A stretch of 33,485 bases of DNA from Bacteroidales bacterium (lineage in GTDB: Bacteria; Bacteroidota; Bacteroidia; Bacteroidales; UBA932). The position numbers were made by a program, and so were the translations under genes. Below are positions 1-5,739 of the stretch, piece after piece. The stretch's first letter is position 1; each line of letters starts with the position of its first letter. Under the pieces are notes generated by a model. The model was given only the letters and a program-made list of their open reading frames with translations. It was not told where the DNA came from and did no database searches. The DNA lies in the NCBI GenBank assembly GCA_016282145.1, contig JAEEJZ010000011.1:1-33485 (forward strand). The letters run 5' to 3'.

Positions 1-405
1 ACTAGTTGTGTGGTAACTACTAAGTTACTGAAAATCAAGCACTTATCCAAATTTTTCAAGCATTATTTCCGCGGTTTTTTAACACTTTTTTCGGCTTTTG
101 TTCAAGGTCGTTCGGCGGGTGTCTCTGGCACCCCGAGACGGGCTATTGTTGTTGTAATGAATTGAAAATTATACAGTTTTTAAGTTTTTAACGATATATT
201 GTAAATATCCAGATATCCAAATATCGGGAAAATCCCGCACTGAGTGGCGTCGGAGGCCGTTTTGTTCGCATATTCAAATATCAAAATATTCAAATATTCA
301 GATATTTAAATATAGAAATATAGAATTCTATAATTCTAGAAAGCTAGAAACGTCGGACGGCTACGGTTCCTGCTGTTGGCGCCCGAGAACTTATAGATAT
401 TCATA
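1..405. other. Gene-free A/T-rich stretch with short direct repeats
   Basis: No convincing gene is visible. Positions 181-340 are very A/T-rich and contain repeated, irregularly spaced copies of ATATTCAAAT-like and AGATAT-like words, interrupted by a GC-rich patch near 240-262. A short inverted repeat GTCTC/GAGAC lies at 121-125 and 135-139. The repeats are not regular enough for a CRISPR array. An easily melted or partition-type region of the mobile element is possible, but nothing in the sequence decides this. Confidence 0.4.
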
Positions 406-663
406 CTACCATTCCCCCGTTTTCAAGCTCTTTGAGCTCGCGCTCGAGAGCCGCAATGCATTTTCCACCTCTTCGCGGTCTTTCCGCTGCTTCTCCGGAA
501 TGACCCCCAAGAGCCGCTTTAAGCGCGCTATGCGAGGCCTGTAATCCTCCGGTCCATCGAGGTGTTCCGCGCTGATTGTAGCGCCCAAAACAAGGTAGAA
601 TAAGCCCGCCTTCTTCAGAGACCAGTACGGCAGCGGCCGCAGCTCTTCTTTCTTCGCTTCCAT
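406..663 (-). CDS. Hypothetical protein, 85 aa
   Basis: I do not recognise this protein. It is a charged, mostly helical 85-residue polypeptide that begins MEAKKEELRPLPYWSLKKAG, has a short hydrophobic stretch (about residues 20-30, LFYLVLGATIS), and continues with a Lys/Arg/Glu-rich helix (about 45-75). It starts 5 nt after the stop of a 54-residue gene on the same strand (669-833), so the two probably form an operon. The setting beside an antitoxin and a replication initiator suggests an accessory function of the mobile element. No signal peptide or known motif is visible. It is probably a real gene because of its start, spacing and composition, but its role is unknown. Confidence 0.45.
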   Translation of the reverse strand: MEAKKEELRPLPYWSLKKAGLFYLVLGATISAEHLDGPEDYRPRIARLKRLLGVIPEKQRKDREEVENALRLSSASSKSLKTGEW

Positions 664-668
664 TGACC

Positions 669-833
669 TCAGATTTTCGCCTGCTGCCTCCTGAGGATTT
701 CCGCCCTGTTCCGGTCCATCTGTTCCTCCATCTGCTCTATAGATAAGGGATGCTTCGCCATTTCGTCGACCTCCCTCTGGCAGGCCTCCGAATATTTCCG
801 ATGGGATTCGCTGGTATAAGTTCTATTTGCCAT
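669..833 (-). CDS. Small hypothetical protein, 54 aa
   Basis: This short frame begins ATG at 831-833 and ends TGA at 669-671. The product starts MANRTYTSESHRKYSEACQR and is strongly charged and helix-forming, with an Arg/Gln-rich C-terminus ending RRQQAKI. The next gene on the same strand starts 5 nt further on. The Bacteroidota do not depend on a Shine-Dalgarno sequence; the leader just upstream is A/T-rich. There is no recognisable domain. It could be a small DNA-binding or regulatory protein of the element, but that is a guess from charge and size only. Confidence 0.4.
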   Translation of the reverse strand: MANRTYTSESHRKYSEACQREVDEMAKHPLSIEQMEEQMDRNRAEILRRQQAKI

Positions 834-981
834 ATATCTTTAAGTTAACGCGGCCAAAGATACACGAAAAATAGTGCCGCGAAAAGCCGATAAAGTATTG
901 ATTTTCACGAATGTTTTTGCTATTCTTTATTATCTATCTACGATAGTTATTCAAACGTGCGCGCGCGTGAAAAGGCTCGAC

Positions 982-1173
982 CTAGCGAGGTGACTTCAAC
1001 TCATTTTCCTTGTCGCCAAGTACGCGAAGGATTTGCACCTTGTCCCCATCAGGGACAGCGGAGAGCTTCAGTAACTGGTTTCCAGGGCGGAGGACATAAA
1101 CAGTTTCAGTCTCCGCCAACCGGGCGAATTCGCTCAACCTCGCTCTAAACGCTTTTGTTGTAACAAGTCTCAT
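982..1173 (-). CDS. Phd/YefM-type antitoxin, apparently without a toxin
   Basis: The 63-residue product starting at ATG 1171-1173 (MRLVTTKAFRARLSEFARLA) has the layout of the Phd/YefM antitoxin N-terminal domain: a first strand, then a helix with the pattern FRxxLSEFxxLA, then a strand pair with VLRPGNQLLKL. In this family the N-terminal domain dimerises and binds the operator, while the disordered C-terminus neutralises a toxin. A longer start 30 nt upstream exists but adds residues not typical of the family. Upstream, 1191-1274 holds three GTACAC-type repeats that could be the operator. No RelE-, Doc- or YoeB-like frame follows or precedes it, so it is either an orphan or a remnant. The family call is by pattern only. 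Confidence 0.5.
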   Translation of the reverse strand: MRLVTTKAFRARLSEFARLAETETVYVLRPGNQLLKLSAVPDGDKVQILRVLGDKENELKSPR

Positions 1174-1190
1174 AGATCTTAGACTAAAAA

Positions 1191-1274
1191 TGTACACAAT
1201 CACATATTAAGGGTACACAAAAAAGCAATGAATTTCTCGCTACGCCCACCTACAACGATGGTTTTTGTGTACAC
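1191..1274. promoter_or_regulatory. Candidate operator repeats upstream of the antitoxin gene
   Basis: TGTACACA lies at 1191-1198, GTACACA at 1213-1219, and the perfect palindrome GTGTACAC at 1267-1274. The last two also form an 11-bp inverted repeat (GTACACAAAAA / TTTTTGTGTAC). All lie just upstream of the antitoxin start at 1173 on the minus strand, where an autoregulating Phd-type dimer would bind. The assignment is inferred from position and symmetry. Confidence 0.45.
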
Positions 1275-1513
1275 CGCGGGGAATCTAGGTGGTGGACTCA
1301 CACGCCGTCCGGGCTCTCACTCCCTCCTCTTCCTTCCCTTTGGGATTTTGGTTTCGGTAGGGTCTCGCCCTAGGCGATCCCCTTAATCGCCCCCTTCCTG
1401 CGGTGGGGGCTATACGTATACGCGCGCGCGAATTCTGTAGGTTTTTTAATTGTAAGAAATATTGTAAGACGTTTCGTATATTGTTCATATTTCGATAGTT
1501 ACCGACGACTTTG
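1275..1513. other. Gene-free stretch between operator and iterons
   Basis: I see no gene that I can support. A 67-codon minus-strand frame here has a low-complexity, Arg-rich product and is probably chance. The sequence includes TATACGTATAC followed by an alternating CG run at about 1411-1430, then an A/T-rich stretch (about 1438-1500) leading into the iterons. That combination would suit an origin region. Confidence 0.3.
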
Positions 1514-1725
1514 TGGACAGTTTATTAAATTTCAGATTTACTTAATGGACAGATTCTTGATTTTTTGACTGGGTTTTTGGACAGTTTAATGGTTTACATA
1601 GGGTTTTTGGACAGATTCTAGTATTTGTGACTGGTTTTTGGACAGTTTCTAGCGTTTTTTAGAGATTTCAGTCGTTTAAGTCATAAAAACTATGCCCGAG
1701 AAACATTAGAATCTGTCCAAAAACC
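1514..1725. repeat. Iteron array beside the replication-initiator gene
   Basis: TGGACAG occurs on the plus strand at 1514-1520, 1546-1552, 1578-1584, 1608-1614 and 1639-1645, that is at steps of 32, 32, 30 and 31 bp, about three helical turns. Three copies extend to GGTTTTTGGACAG. A sixth copy is inverted at 1707-1725: its 19 bp are the exact reverse complement of 1602-1620, and they form the last codons of the rep gene. Regularly phased repeats next to a Rep_3 gene are the standard form of an iteron-controlled origin. The array is 3' of rep rather than 5', which is less common. Confidence 0.7.
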
Positions 1726-2685
1726 ATAATCCTCTCTCAATAATTTTCGCAACGCATTTGCGATATGCGATTTATTACCCTTACATTTACTGATTACACG
1801 CTCTGCTCTTTGCGAAAAATCAAGTACGGCACTTTTCTCACGCAAATAATCATATACAGCAGCCGCATTTATTCCTGTTCGACGCTCCGGCAAATAATCC
1901 ATCAATAAGCGCAAAATCTTGGTCTCCGCACCCTTGATTGATTCGTCAGACGATTTCTCTCCATAGACAACGAGTTCTATTTCGTCAATTTTGGGCCTCC
2001 CATTTCTTCCTTTTGGAAATTTCGGGTGTTCGAAGCTCGCAACAATTTTTAAATCGCTCCTCATACGCCTACAAACTGGCTCAATTACGCGGGTTATTAA
2101 CTTATTGTGGCTATAGGAACTTTCGCCCAATAACTGTTGTAATTTCGCAATCTTATATATACGTCTTCCATGCAACCAATTGTTATCAATCCGAGCGATA
2201 TGCATATACAAGCAGTACATAAATTTCTGCCGCGTGGCCTGGAGGTCCAAGAACAACTTCATATCTACCAACACAAAGCCTAAATCTTTCTGAGAAGGCT
2301 GAAGAAAAGCCACCGTTTGTTGAGGGATTGTGATTTCGACCGCACCTCTGTAGAATTCAATCTCTTCAGCGAAAACTAACGGCTCAATTTGAACCACACC
2401 CTTATCATATTTGCGTGATAGAATGGGGCCTTTAAATTTCTCTAAATCACCCCTAAAATCATCTACCTTGCCGTTCTTGGTAATCAGTTTATAGGGTATA
2501 CGAATACGTACGCAATTGCCCTTGTGCCTTTCTAACACAAACGCTGTCACCACCATCGCATTTGCTTGCGTCGGCGTCAAGTTGACAAGGTTGGCAAGGT
2601 AGTTTCGAGAGACGCGAATCGGCCTTCCGTTAGGAGTCTTTGCCAACTTATATGTTTCGATGCCAGATGTAGTGGTCTTTTGCAA
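1690..2685 (-). CDS. Rep_3-family (RepB/RepE-like) plasmid replication initiator
   Basis: This 331-residue protein probably binds the adjacent iterons and starts replication of the element. It has the two-winged-helix plan of Rep_3 initiators. The N-terminal part (about 20-130) has LTPTQANAMVVTAFVL and a mixed alpha/beta region. The central part (about 145-240) carries RQKFMYCLYMHIARI, then KLQQLLGESSYSHNKLITRVIEPVCRRM, matching the second winged helix that follows the conserved Tyr-rich helix of this family. The C-terminus (250-331) is basic. No ATG is available in frame at the N-terminus: TTG at 2683-2685 is the first start after an in-frame TGA, and a GGAG lies upstream. The last codons contain an inverted iteron. 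A promoter-like TACTTTTG (complement of 2734-2741) lies upstream. Confidence 0.75.
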   Translation of the reverse strand: MQKTTTSGIETYKLAKTPNGRPIRVSRNYLANLVNLTPTQANAMVVTAFVLERHKGNCVRIRIPYKLITKNGKVDDFRGDLEKFKGPILSRKYDKGVVQIEPLVFAEEIEFYRGAVEITIPQQTVAFLQPSQKDLGFVLVDMKLFLDLQATRQKFMYCLYMHIARIDNNWLHGRRIYKIAKLQQLLGESSYSHNKLITRVIEPVCRRMRSDLKIVASFEHPKFPKGRNGRPKIDEIELVVYGEKSSDESIKGAETKILRLLMDYLPERRTGINAAAVYDYLREKSAVLDFSQRAERVISKCKGNKSHIANALRKLLREDYGFWTDSNVSRA

Positions 2686-2721
2686 TTTGGAAGGGAAAAA
2701 TCCTCAATTTTTCGGATTCTC

Positions 2722-2753
2722 CTTGCAATTGACCAAAAGTATTGCTACCTTCG
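2722..2753. promoter_or_regulatory. Overlapping divergent promoters for rep and a small RNA
   Basis: On the minus strand TACTTTTG (2734-2741) fits the Bacteroidota -7 box TAnnTTTG and points to rep. On the plus strand TACCTTCG (2746-2753), with CTTG at 2722-2725 as a weak -33 box 20 nt away, points to the candidate small RNA. The boxes are only 4 bp apart, so the two transcripts would compete for polymerase. Confidence 0.45.
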
Positions 2754-2757
2754 CTTG

Positions 2758-2816
2758 ACGAACTCAATCACAGGAGAGATCCTGGTTAAACTGGAGCCCT
2801 TCGGGGCTTCTTTTTT
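2758..2816 (+). ncRNA. Candidate small RNA of about 60 nt
   Basis: A plus-strand promoter at 2722-2753 is followed, within about 60 nt, by an intrinsic terminator and no reading frame. The predicted transcript has a perfect hairpin CAGGA-GAGA-TCCTG (2771-2784) and a second perfect hairpin AGCCC-TTCG-GGGCT (2795-2808) followed by T6 at 2811-2816. GAGA and TTCG are both exceptionally stable tetraloop types. It lies between rep and the HTH gene, divergent from rep. It is not antisense to rep, so a classical counter-transcribed RNA is unlikely; a trans-acting or copy-number role is speculation. Confidence 0.45.
2794..2816 (+). terminator. Intrinsic terminator
   Basis: The perfect stem AGCCC/GGGCT (2795-2799 with 2804-2808) closes a TTCG loop and is followed by CTTTTTT. 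The polarity is plus-strand only, because the minus strand has no T-tract after the stem. The only plausible plus-strand transcript ending here starts at about 2758. Confidence 0.75.
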
Positions 2817-2821
2817 ATTAT

Positions 2822-3019
2822 CTACGCATACAACCTCCAGACTCGAATGATCTCTTTGCCGGTCCAGACCTTCCGGCCGTTAAAAGGCCGGATCTCCGAG
2901 GTCATGAGCCCACGTCGCGTCCAGCTCAAAATCGTTGCTTTTCGCACGGAAAGCGCTTCCGCGACCTCGCGCAGCTCGTAGCGAAGGGTAGGGTTTACGT
3001 CAGGTTGTCTTTCAGTCAT
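2822..3019 (-). CDS. Small HTH DNA-binding protein (excisionase/MerR-like fold)
   Basis: The product is 65 residues from ATG 3017-3019. It starts MTERQPDVNPTLRYELREVA and contains a helix-turn-helix of the winged MerR/excisionase kind: LREVAEALSVRKATILSWTRRGLM, then a wing with RPFNGRKVWTGKEIIRVWRL. Proteins of this size and fold in mobile elements are often excisionases or small regulators (HTH_17 type). A longer upstream start is possible but would lie upstream of the promoter at 3049-3080, so the shorter start is preferred. The gene diverges from the XRE regulator at 3169 and shares the intervening control region. Its target is unknown; control of excision is plausible given the nearby attachment site. 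Confidence 0.6.
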   Translation of the reverse strand: MTERQPDVNPTLRYELREVAEALSVRKATILSWTRRGLMTSEIRPFNGRKVWTGKEIIRVWRLYA

Positions 3020-3048
3020 ATCCTTATGTTTTATAAATTTTTCACTCA

Positions 3049-3080
3049 CAAAGATAAGTGGCAAAAATTTTATTTCCAAA
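3049..3080 (-). promoter_or_regulatory. Bacteroidota-type promoter for the small HTH gene
   Basis: On the minus strand, TTTG (3077-3080) is followed 20 nt later by TATCTTTG (3049-3056), matching TTTG-N19-20-TAnnTTTG. Transcription would start at about 3042, about 23 nt upstream of the ATG at 3019. This rules against the longer reading-frame start. Confidence 0.65.
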
Positions 3081-3118
3081 AATATCTCTACTTTTAAATC
3101 CTTGTCATTATGCATCGG

Positions 3119-3156
3119 TTTGGACATTTCCGCCGAAATGACTAACTTCGCGGAAA
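3119..3156 (+). promoter_or_regulatory. Promoter with overlapping operator for the XRE regulator
   Basis: TTTG (3119-3122), a 20-nt spacer and TAACTTCG (3143-3150) form a promoter; transcription would start a few bases before ATG 3169. The inverted repeat TTTCCGC (3127-3133) / GCGGAAA (3150-3156) brackets and overlaps the -7 box. A dimer bound there would block polymerase, so autorepression by the XRE product is likely. Confidence 0.6.
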
Positions 3157-3168
3157 CAAAAGCAGAAT

Positions 3169-3711
3169 ATGCCAGCGCAAGAATTACTGACTCTGTGGGA
3201 CTTCAGACGGGCCAAAAATCTCAAGCAATCGGACATTGCCGATTTTTTGGGCACCACACCTAGTTATGTATCGCTCGTCGAGAACGGCTCAAGTAAGTTC
3301 TCGGATGAAAATATAGATCGGATACTCTTACACTGGGGCCCTGAAGGTCTTGTTCCGGCATACGCTAGATTGTTAGCGCTAGCCAATCGATTAGTATTGG
3401 ACGGGTACTTAGCCGCGAATAACTTCGCAAATGAGACTTACATCTTCTACGATTACTTACCTTTCGATGTCGTCAACAATATTAAGCACGCACGAATCGG
3501 AATCACTCAAGACATAGCAGACAAGTTAGTTACACACTTCCCTTTTGTGAACAAGGACTGGTTGCTGACCGGAAATGGCGATATGTTCAAGGATGTAACT
3601 GTCGAAGAACGCATGGCCAACCTCGAGGAACGCCTTGATAGAATCGAAGCCAAAGTTGACGAGATCTTGAAACTGTTAAGTAGTGCACAAAACGTGCACT
3701 CAAAAAAGTAA
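3169..3711 (+). CDS. XRE-family HTH transcriptional regulator
   Basis: The 180-residue protein begins with a Cro/CI-type helix-turn-helix at about residues 8-58: LWDFRRAKNLKQSDIADFLG, then TPSYVSLVENGSSKFSDENI. The middle part (60-135) is unfamiliar and contains KDWLLTGNGDMF, a motif seen at the C-terminal side of many Bacteroidota XRE regulators. The C-terminus (about 145-172) is a heptad-rich coiled coil (MANLEERLDRIEAKVDEILK) that probably mediates dimerisation. The ATG lies just downstream of a promoter that overlaps an inverted repeat. It diverges from a small HTH gene and is the last gene before the attachment site, a position typical of an element's own maintenance or excision switch. 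Function beyond DNA binding is inferred. Confidence 0.8.
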   Translation: MPAQELLTLWDFRRAKNLKQSDIADFLGTTPSYVSLVENGSSKFSDENIDRILLHWGPEGLVPAYARLLALANRLVLDGYLAANNFANETYIFYDYLPFDVVNNIKHARIGITQDIADKLVTHFPFVNKDWLLTGNGDMFKDVTVEERMANLEERLDRIEAKVDEILKLLSSAQNVHSKK

Positions 3712-3753
3712 TGTCATAACAACCGAAATATCAACACTTTACAAGCACCCCGA

Positions 3754-3800
3754 ACAGCCTTCTAAGCTGTGGGTCGCGCGTTCGAGTCGCGCCGGGATCA
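3754..3800 (+). other. tRNA-Arg(TCT) 3' fragment, probable attachment-site scar
   Basis: The sequence folds as the 3' part of a tRNA. The anticodon arm is ACAGC (3754-3758), loop CTTCTAA with anticodon TCT (3762-3764... loop 3759-3765), and GCTGT (3766-3770). A GGGTC variable region, a T-arm GCGCG-TTCGAGT-CGCGC, and the acceptor strand CGGGATC with discriminator A at 3800 follow. The matching 5' acceptor strand GATCCCG and the D-arm are absent upstream, so this is not a functional tRNA. Site-specific integration into a tRNA 3' end leaves exactly this fragment on the far side of the element. Confidence 0.75.
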
Positions 3801-3808
3801 CTTAAGCT

Positions 3809-4564
3809 ATGAAACACATTTCCATATTTGCCGCCTTTCTGTGCTGCGCGGCCACACTGATTTCCTGTGAGAAAGAACCGGGGAGCCTCCCCGGAAAACA
3901 AAGGGTACGCTGCTACGAGTACGGCGCCAAGACCGAAGGGTTTACGAGTTGTACGCGGGAGACTTATTCCTATGACAACAAAGGGCGGGTGACCGAGGTC
4001 GCCTGCGACGACGGAAAGAATCAGTCCGTCGCCCTTTACACCTATGGCAACAATAGTATCACCGTGACCATCAAGCCCGCCAAGGACAGTCCCCTGGTGA
4101 CCGAGGTGTACAAGTATACCCTGGGCGAGATCGGCTTCATCAACAAAATAACCATCACGACGGAGGACAAAACAACGGAATACAATGTCCTCTATGACGC
4201 CGACGGCCATCTGAAAGGCGTCGAGGAAGGAATGGAAATGAAGTGGACCGATGGAGAATACACCGGGTACTTCTTATACACCCTGAAAGCCTCGAATATC
4301 CCCTTCCACGGATTCGTCCCCTACAACGCCATCCCCGGTGCCGCCACAGACGCCGCCCTCTACCGTCAGGGCCTTTTCGGCAAGGTCAGCGCACACCTTC
4401 CCGGGGAATTAAGCGTAACCGGACTCAGCCAGGAGACAACGACATTCGAGTATAGCCTGGCAGACGGACGCGTACAGTCCGTCAAGGAAACCATCCTTTC
4501 CAAGCCCATCCTCGGCGAAGAAAAGACGGAATACCGCTACTCCCGCGTCACCTGGGCGGAGTAA
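3809..4564 (+). CDS. Putative lipoprotein, 251 aa, unknown function
   Basis: A lipoprotein signal is clear: MKHISIFAAFLCCAATLISC, with lipobox LISC and the acylated Cys at residue 20, followed by Glu-Lys-Glu. The rest is a secreted beta-rich domain with repeated motifs of the form YSYDNKGRVTEV (about 52-63), LYTYGNNSITVTI and YNVLYDADGHLKGV. These resemble the YD-type or DUF4595-like repeats found in Bacteroidota surface lipoproteins. It probably sits in the outer membrane; no enzymatic motif is visible. The ATG lies only 8 nt after the tRNA fragment, so the gene was probably cotranscribed with the tRNA before integration. The next gene starts 18 nt downstream. The lipoprotein assignment is firm; its function is unknown. 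Confidence 0.75.
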   Translation: MKHISIFAAFLCCAATLISCEKEPGSLPGKQRVRCYEYGAKTEGFTSCTRETYSYDNKGRVTEVACDDGKNQSVALYTYGNNSITVTIKPAKDSPLVTEVYKYTLGEIGFINKITITTEDKTTEYNVLYDADGHLKGVEEGMEMKWTDGEYTGYFLYTLKASNIPFHGFVPYNAIPGAATDAALYRQGLFGKVSAHLPGELSVTGLSQETTTFEYSLADGRVQSVKETILSKPILGEEKTEYRYSRVTWAE

Positions 4565-4582
4565 CGCCATACCCCAACCGGT

Positions 4583-5131
4583 ATGCAGCGCGTTTCCCTC
4601 TGGAAATTATTCCTGGTCTTCAACAAGATCGGCGCCTTCACCATCGGCGGCGGGTATATGATGTTGCCGGCCATCGAGGATGAGTTGCTGCGGCGGAAGT
4701 GGATCCCTGAAGCCGACCTGCCTGACATCGTCGCGCTCTCCCAGAGCGCTCCCGGACTGATTTCCGTCAACATGGCCATTTTTGCGGGATACCGCCTGCA
4801 CGGGTTTGCGGGCAGCATCGTCGCCACCCTGGGCTGCATCCTCCCGCCCTTTGCCATCATCCTCGCCATCGCGATGTTCTTTTCCGATTTTTCCGACACG
4901 CCGGTAGTCCAGCGCATTTTCGCCGGGGTACGGCCGGTCGCGGTCGGGCTCATCGCCGCTTATACGATCAAGCTGCTCCGCGCCGGCGGCGGACGCTGGT
5001 GGAAGCTGCTGCTGAGCTTCAGCACGATGGCGGCGGTCGCGCTGCTGCAGCTGTCCCCCGTCTGGATCCTGCTGACGGTCATCGTGGTCGCGGCGGCAAC
5101 GGCCTACTGCTTACAAAGGAGGGCGCGATGA
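4583..5131 (+). CDS. Chromate transporter family protein, first half-size subunit
   Basis: The 182-residue integral membrane protein belongs to the CHR (chromate ion transporter) family in its short, single-domain form. The family signature is seen at the N-terminus, FTIGGGYMMLPAIEDEL (about residues 19-35), and then SQSAPGLISVNMAIFAGYR (about 53-71). About five hydrophobic segments follow. Short CHR proteins normally occur as adjacent pairs that act together, and the second partner overlaps this gene by 4 bp (ATGA at 5128-5131). The true substrate in anaerobes is uncertain; chromate or sulfate efflux is the family expectation. The gene is 18 nt downstream of the lipoprotein, so transcription may be shared. 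Confidence 0.9.
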   Translation: MQRVSLWKLFLVFNKIGAFTIGGGYMMLPAIEDELLRRKWIPEADLPDIVALSQSAPGLISVNMAIFAGYRLHGFAGSIVATLGCILPPFAIILAIAMFFSDFSDTPVVQRIFAGVRPVAVGLIAAYTIKLLRAGGGRWWKLLLSFSTMAAVALLQLSPVWILLTVIVVAAATAYCLQRRAR

Positions 5132-5736
5132 GCGAGGAAATGATTTTACTCTGGCAACTCTTCTGGAGTTTCTTCTTTATCGGAATCTTCACCTTTGGCG
5201 GCGGCTATGCCATCATGTCGCTGATCCAGAGCGAGATCGTCATCGCCCGGGGTTGGATCTCCGAGGCCACTTTCACCGATATCGCGGCCATTTCGCAGAT
5301 GACGCCGGGTCCCATCGGGCTGAACTGCTCGACCTACACGGGCTATGCGGTCCTGCGCGATGCGGGCGCCAGCGTCGCCGTTTCCACCCTCGGATCGGCG
5401 GCAGCTTCGCTGGCCATCGTGCTGCCTTCCTTCATCATGATGACGCTGATCGTGCGCTTTTACGCCCGGGCCCACGAAGCCCCGATCTTCCAGCGGGTCA
5501 TGGCCGCGCTGAAGCCCGCGGTGGCGGGACTCATCGGCGCAGCGGCGCTGGGGTTGATGCTGAAGGTACAGTGGAACGACGGCATTCCCGCCATCAGCCT
5601 GCTCGAAGAGAATTTCAGTTCCTGGAAAAGCTGGGTGCTGTTCGCGCTGGCGACGGCCGCATCCATCCGCTTCAAGGGAGCTACCGTCAAAATCCTGCTG
5701 GCCGGAGCGCTGGCGGGCTTTATCGGCTTTGCATAA
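5128..5736 (+). CDS. Chromate transporter family protein, second half-size subunit
   Basis: The 202-residue partner of the preceding gene carries the same CHR motifs: FTFGGGYAIMSLIQSEIV (about residues 20-37) and SQMTPGPIGLNCSTYTGYA (about 56-74), with several membrane helices after them. It starts at ATG 5128, overlapping the stop of the first subunit (ATGA). An unusually strong Shine-Dalgarno (AAAGGAGG at about 5115-5122) decides this start over a longer frame beginning at 4999. Pairs of this kind are considered to insert in opposite orientations and form one transporter. It is followed after 3 nt by the epimerase gene, so the three are probably one operon. Confidence 0.9.
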   Translation: MSEEMILLWQLFWSFFFIGIFTFGGGYAIMSLIQSEIVIARGWISEATFTDIAAISQMTPGPIGLNCSTYTGYAVLRDAGASVAVSTLGSAAASLAIVLPSFIMMTLIVRFYARAHEAPIFQRVMAALKPAVAGLIGAAALGLMLKVQWNDGIPAISLLEENFSSWKSWVLFALATAASIRFKGATVKILLAGALAGFIGFA

Positions 5737-5739
5737 ACT

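Larger units (their letters stand above)
1..3800. mobile_element. Right-hand part of an element integrated at a tRNA-Arg(TCT) 3' end
   Basis: The block is visibly richer in A/T than the chromosome to its right. It carries plasmid-type functions (Rep_3 initiator, iterons, a Phd-like antitoxin, two HTH regulators) and ends in a tRNA 3' fragment at 3754-3800. Because the tRNA fragment reads rightwards and its 5' half is missing, the element must lie to the left and the host to the right. The intact tRNA and probably the integrase should be at the other end, outside the window. No integrase, relaxase or conjugation gene is visible here. The inference rests on gene content and the tRNA scar; the left boundary is unknown. 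Confidence 0.7.

Noticed and set aside
181..340. Possible CRISPR array or satellite in the A/T-rich left region
   Set aside because: Repeats are short, imperfect and unevenly spaced, and there are no unique spacers of constant length.
957..1148. A 63-codon plus-strand frame opposite the antitoxin gene
   Set aside because: It is a shadow with no motif; the minus-strand product has the antitoxin pattern and an upstream operator.
1285..1488. A 67-codon minus-strand frame
   Set aside because: It has a low-complexity, Arg/Gly/Pro-rich product, no motif, and lies in what looks like origin or control DNA.
3741..3800. A complete, functional tRNA gene
   Set aside because: There is no 5' acceptor strand GATCCCG and no D-arm upstream; only the 3' part from the anticodon stem is present.
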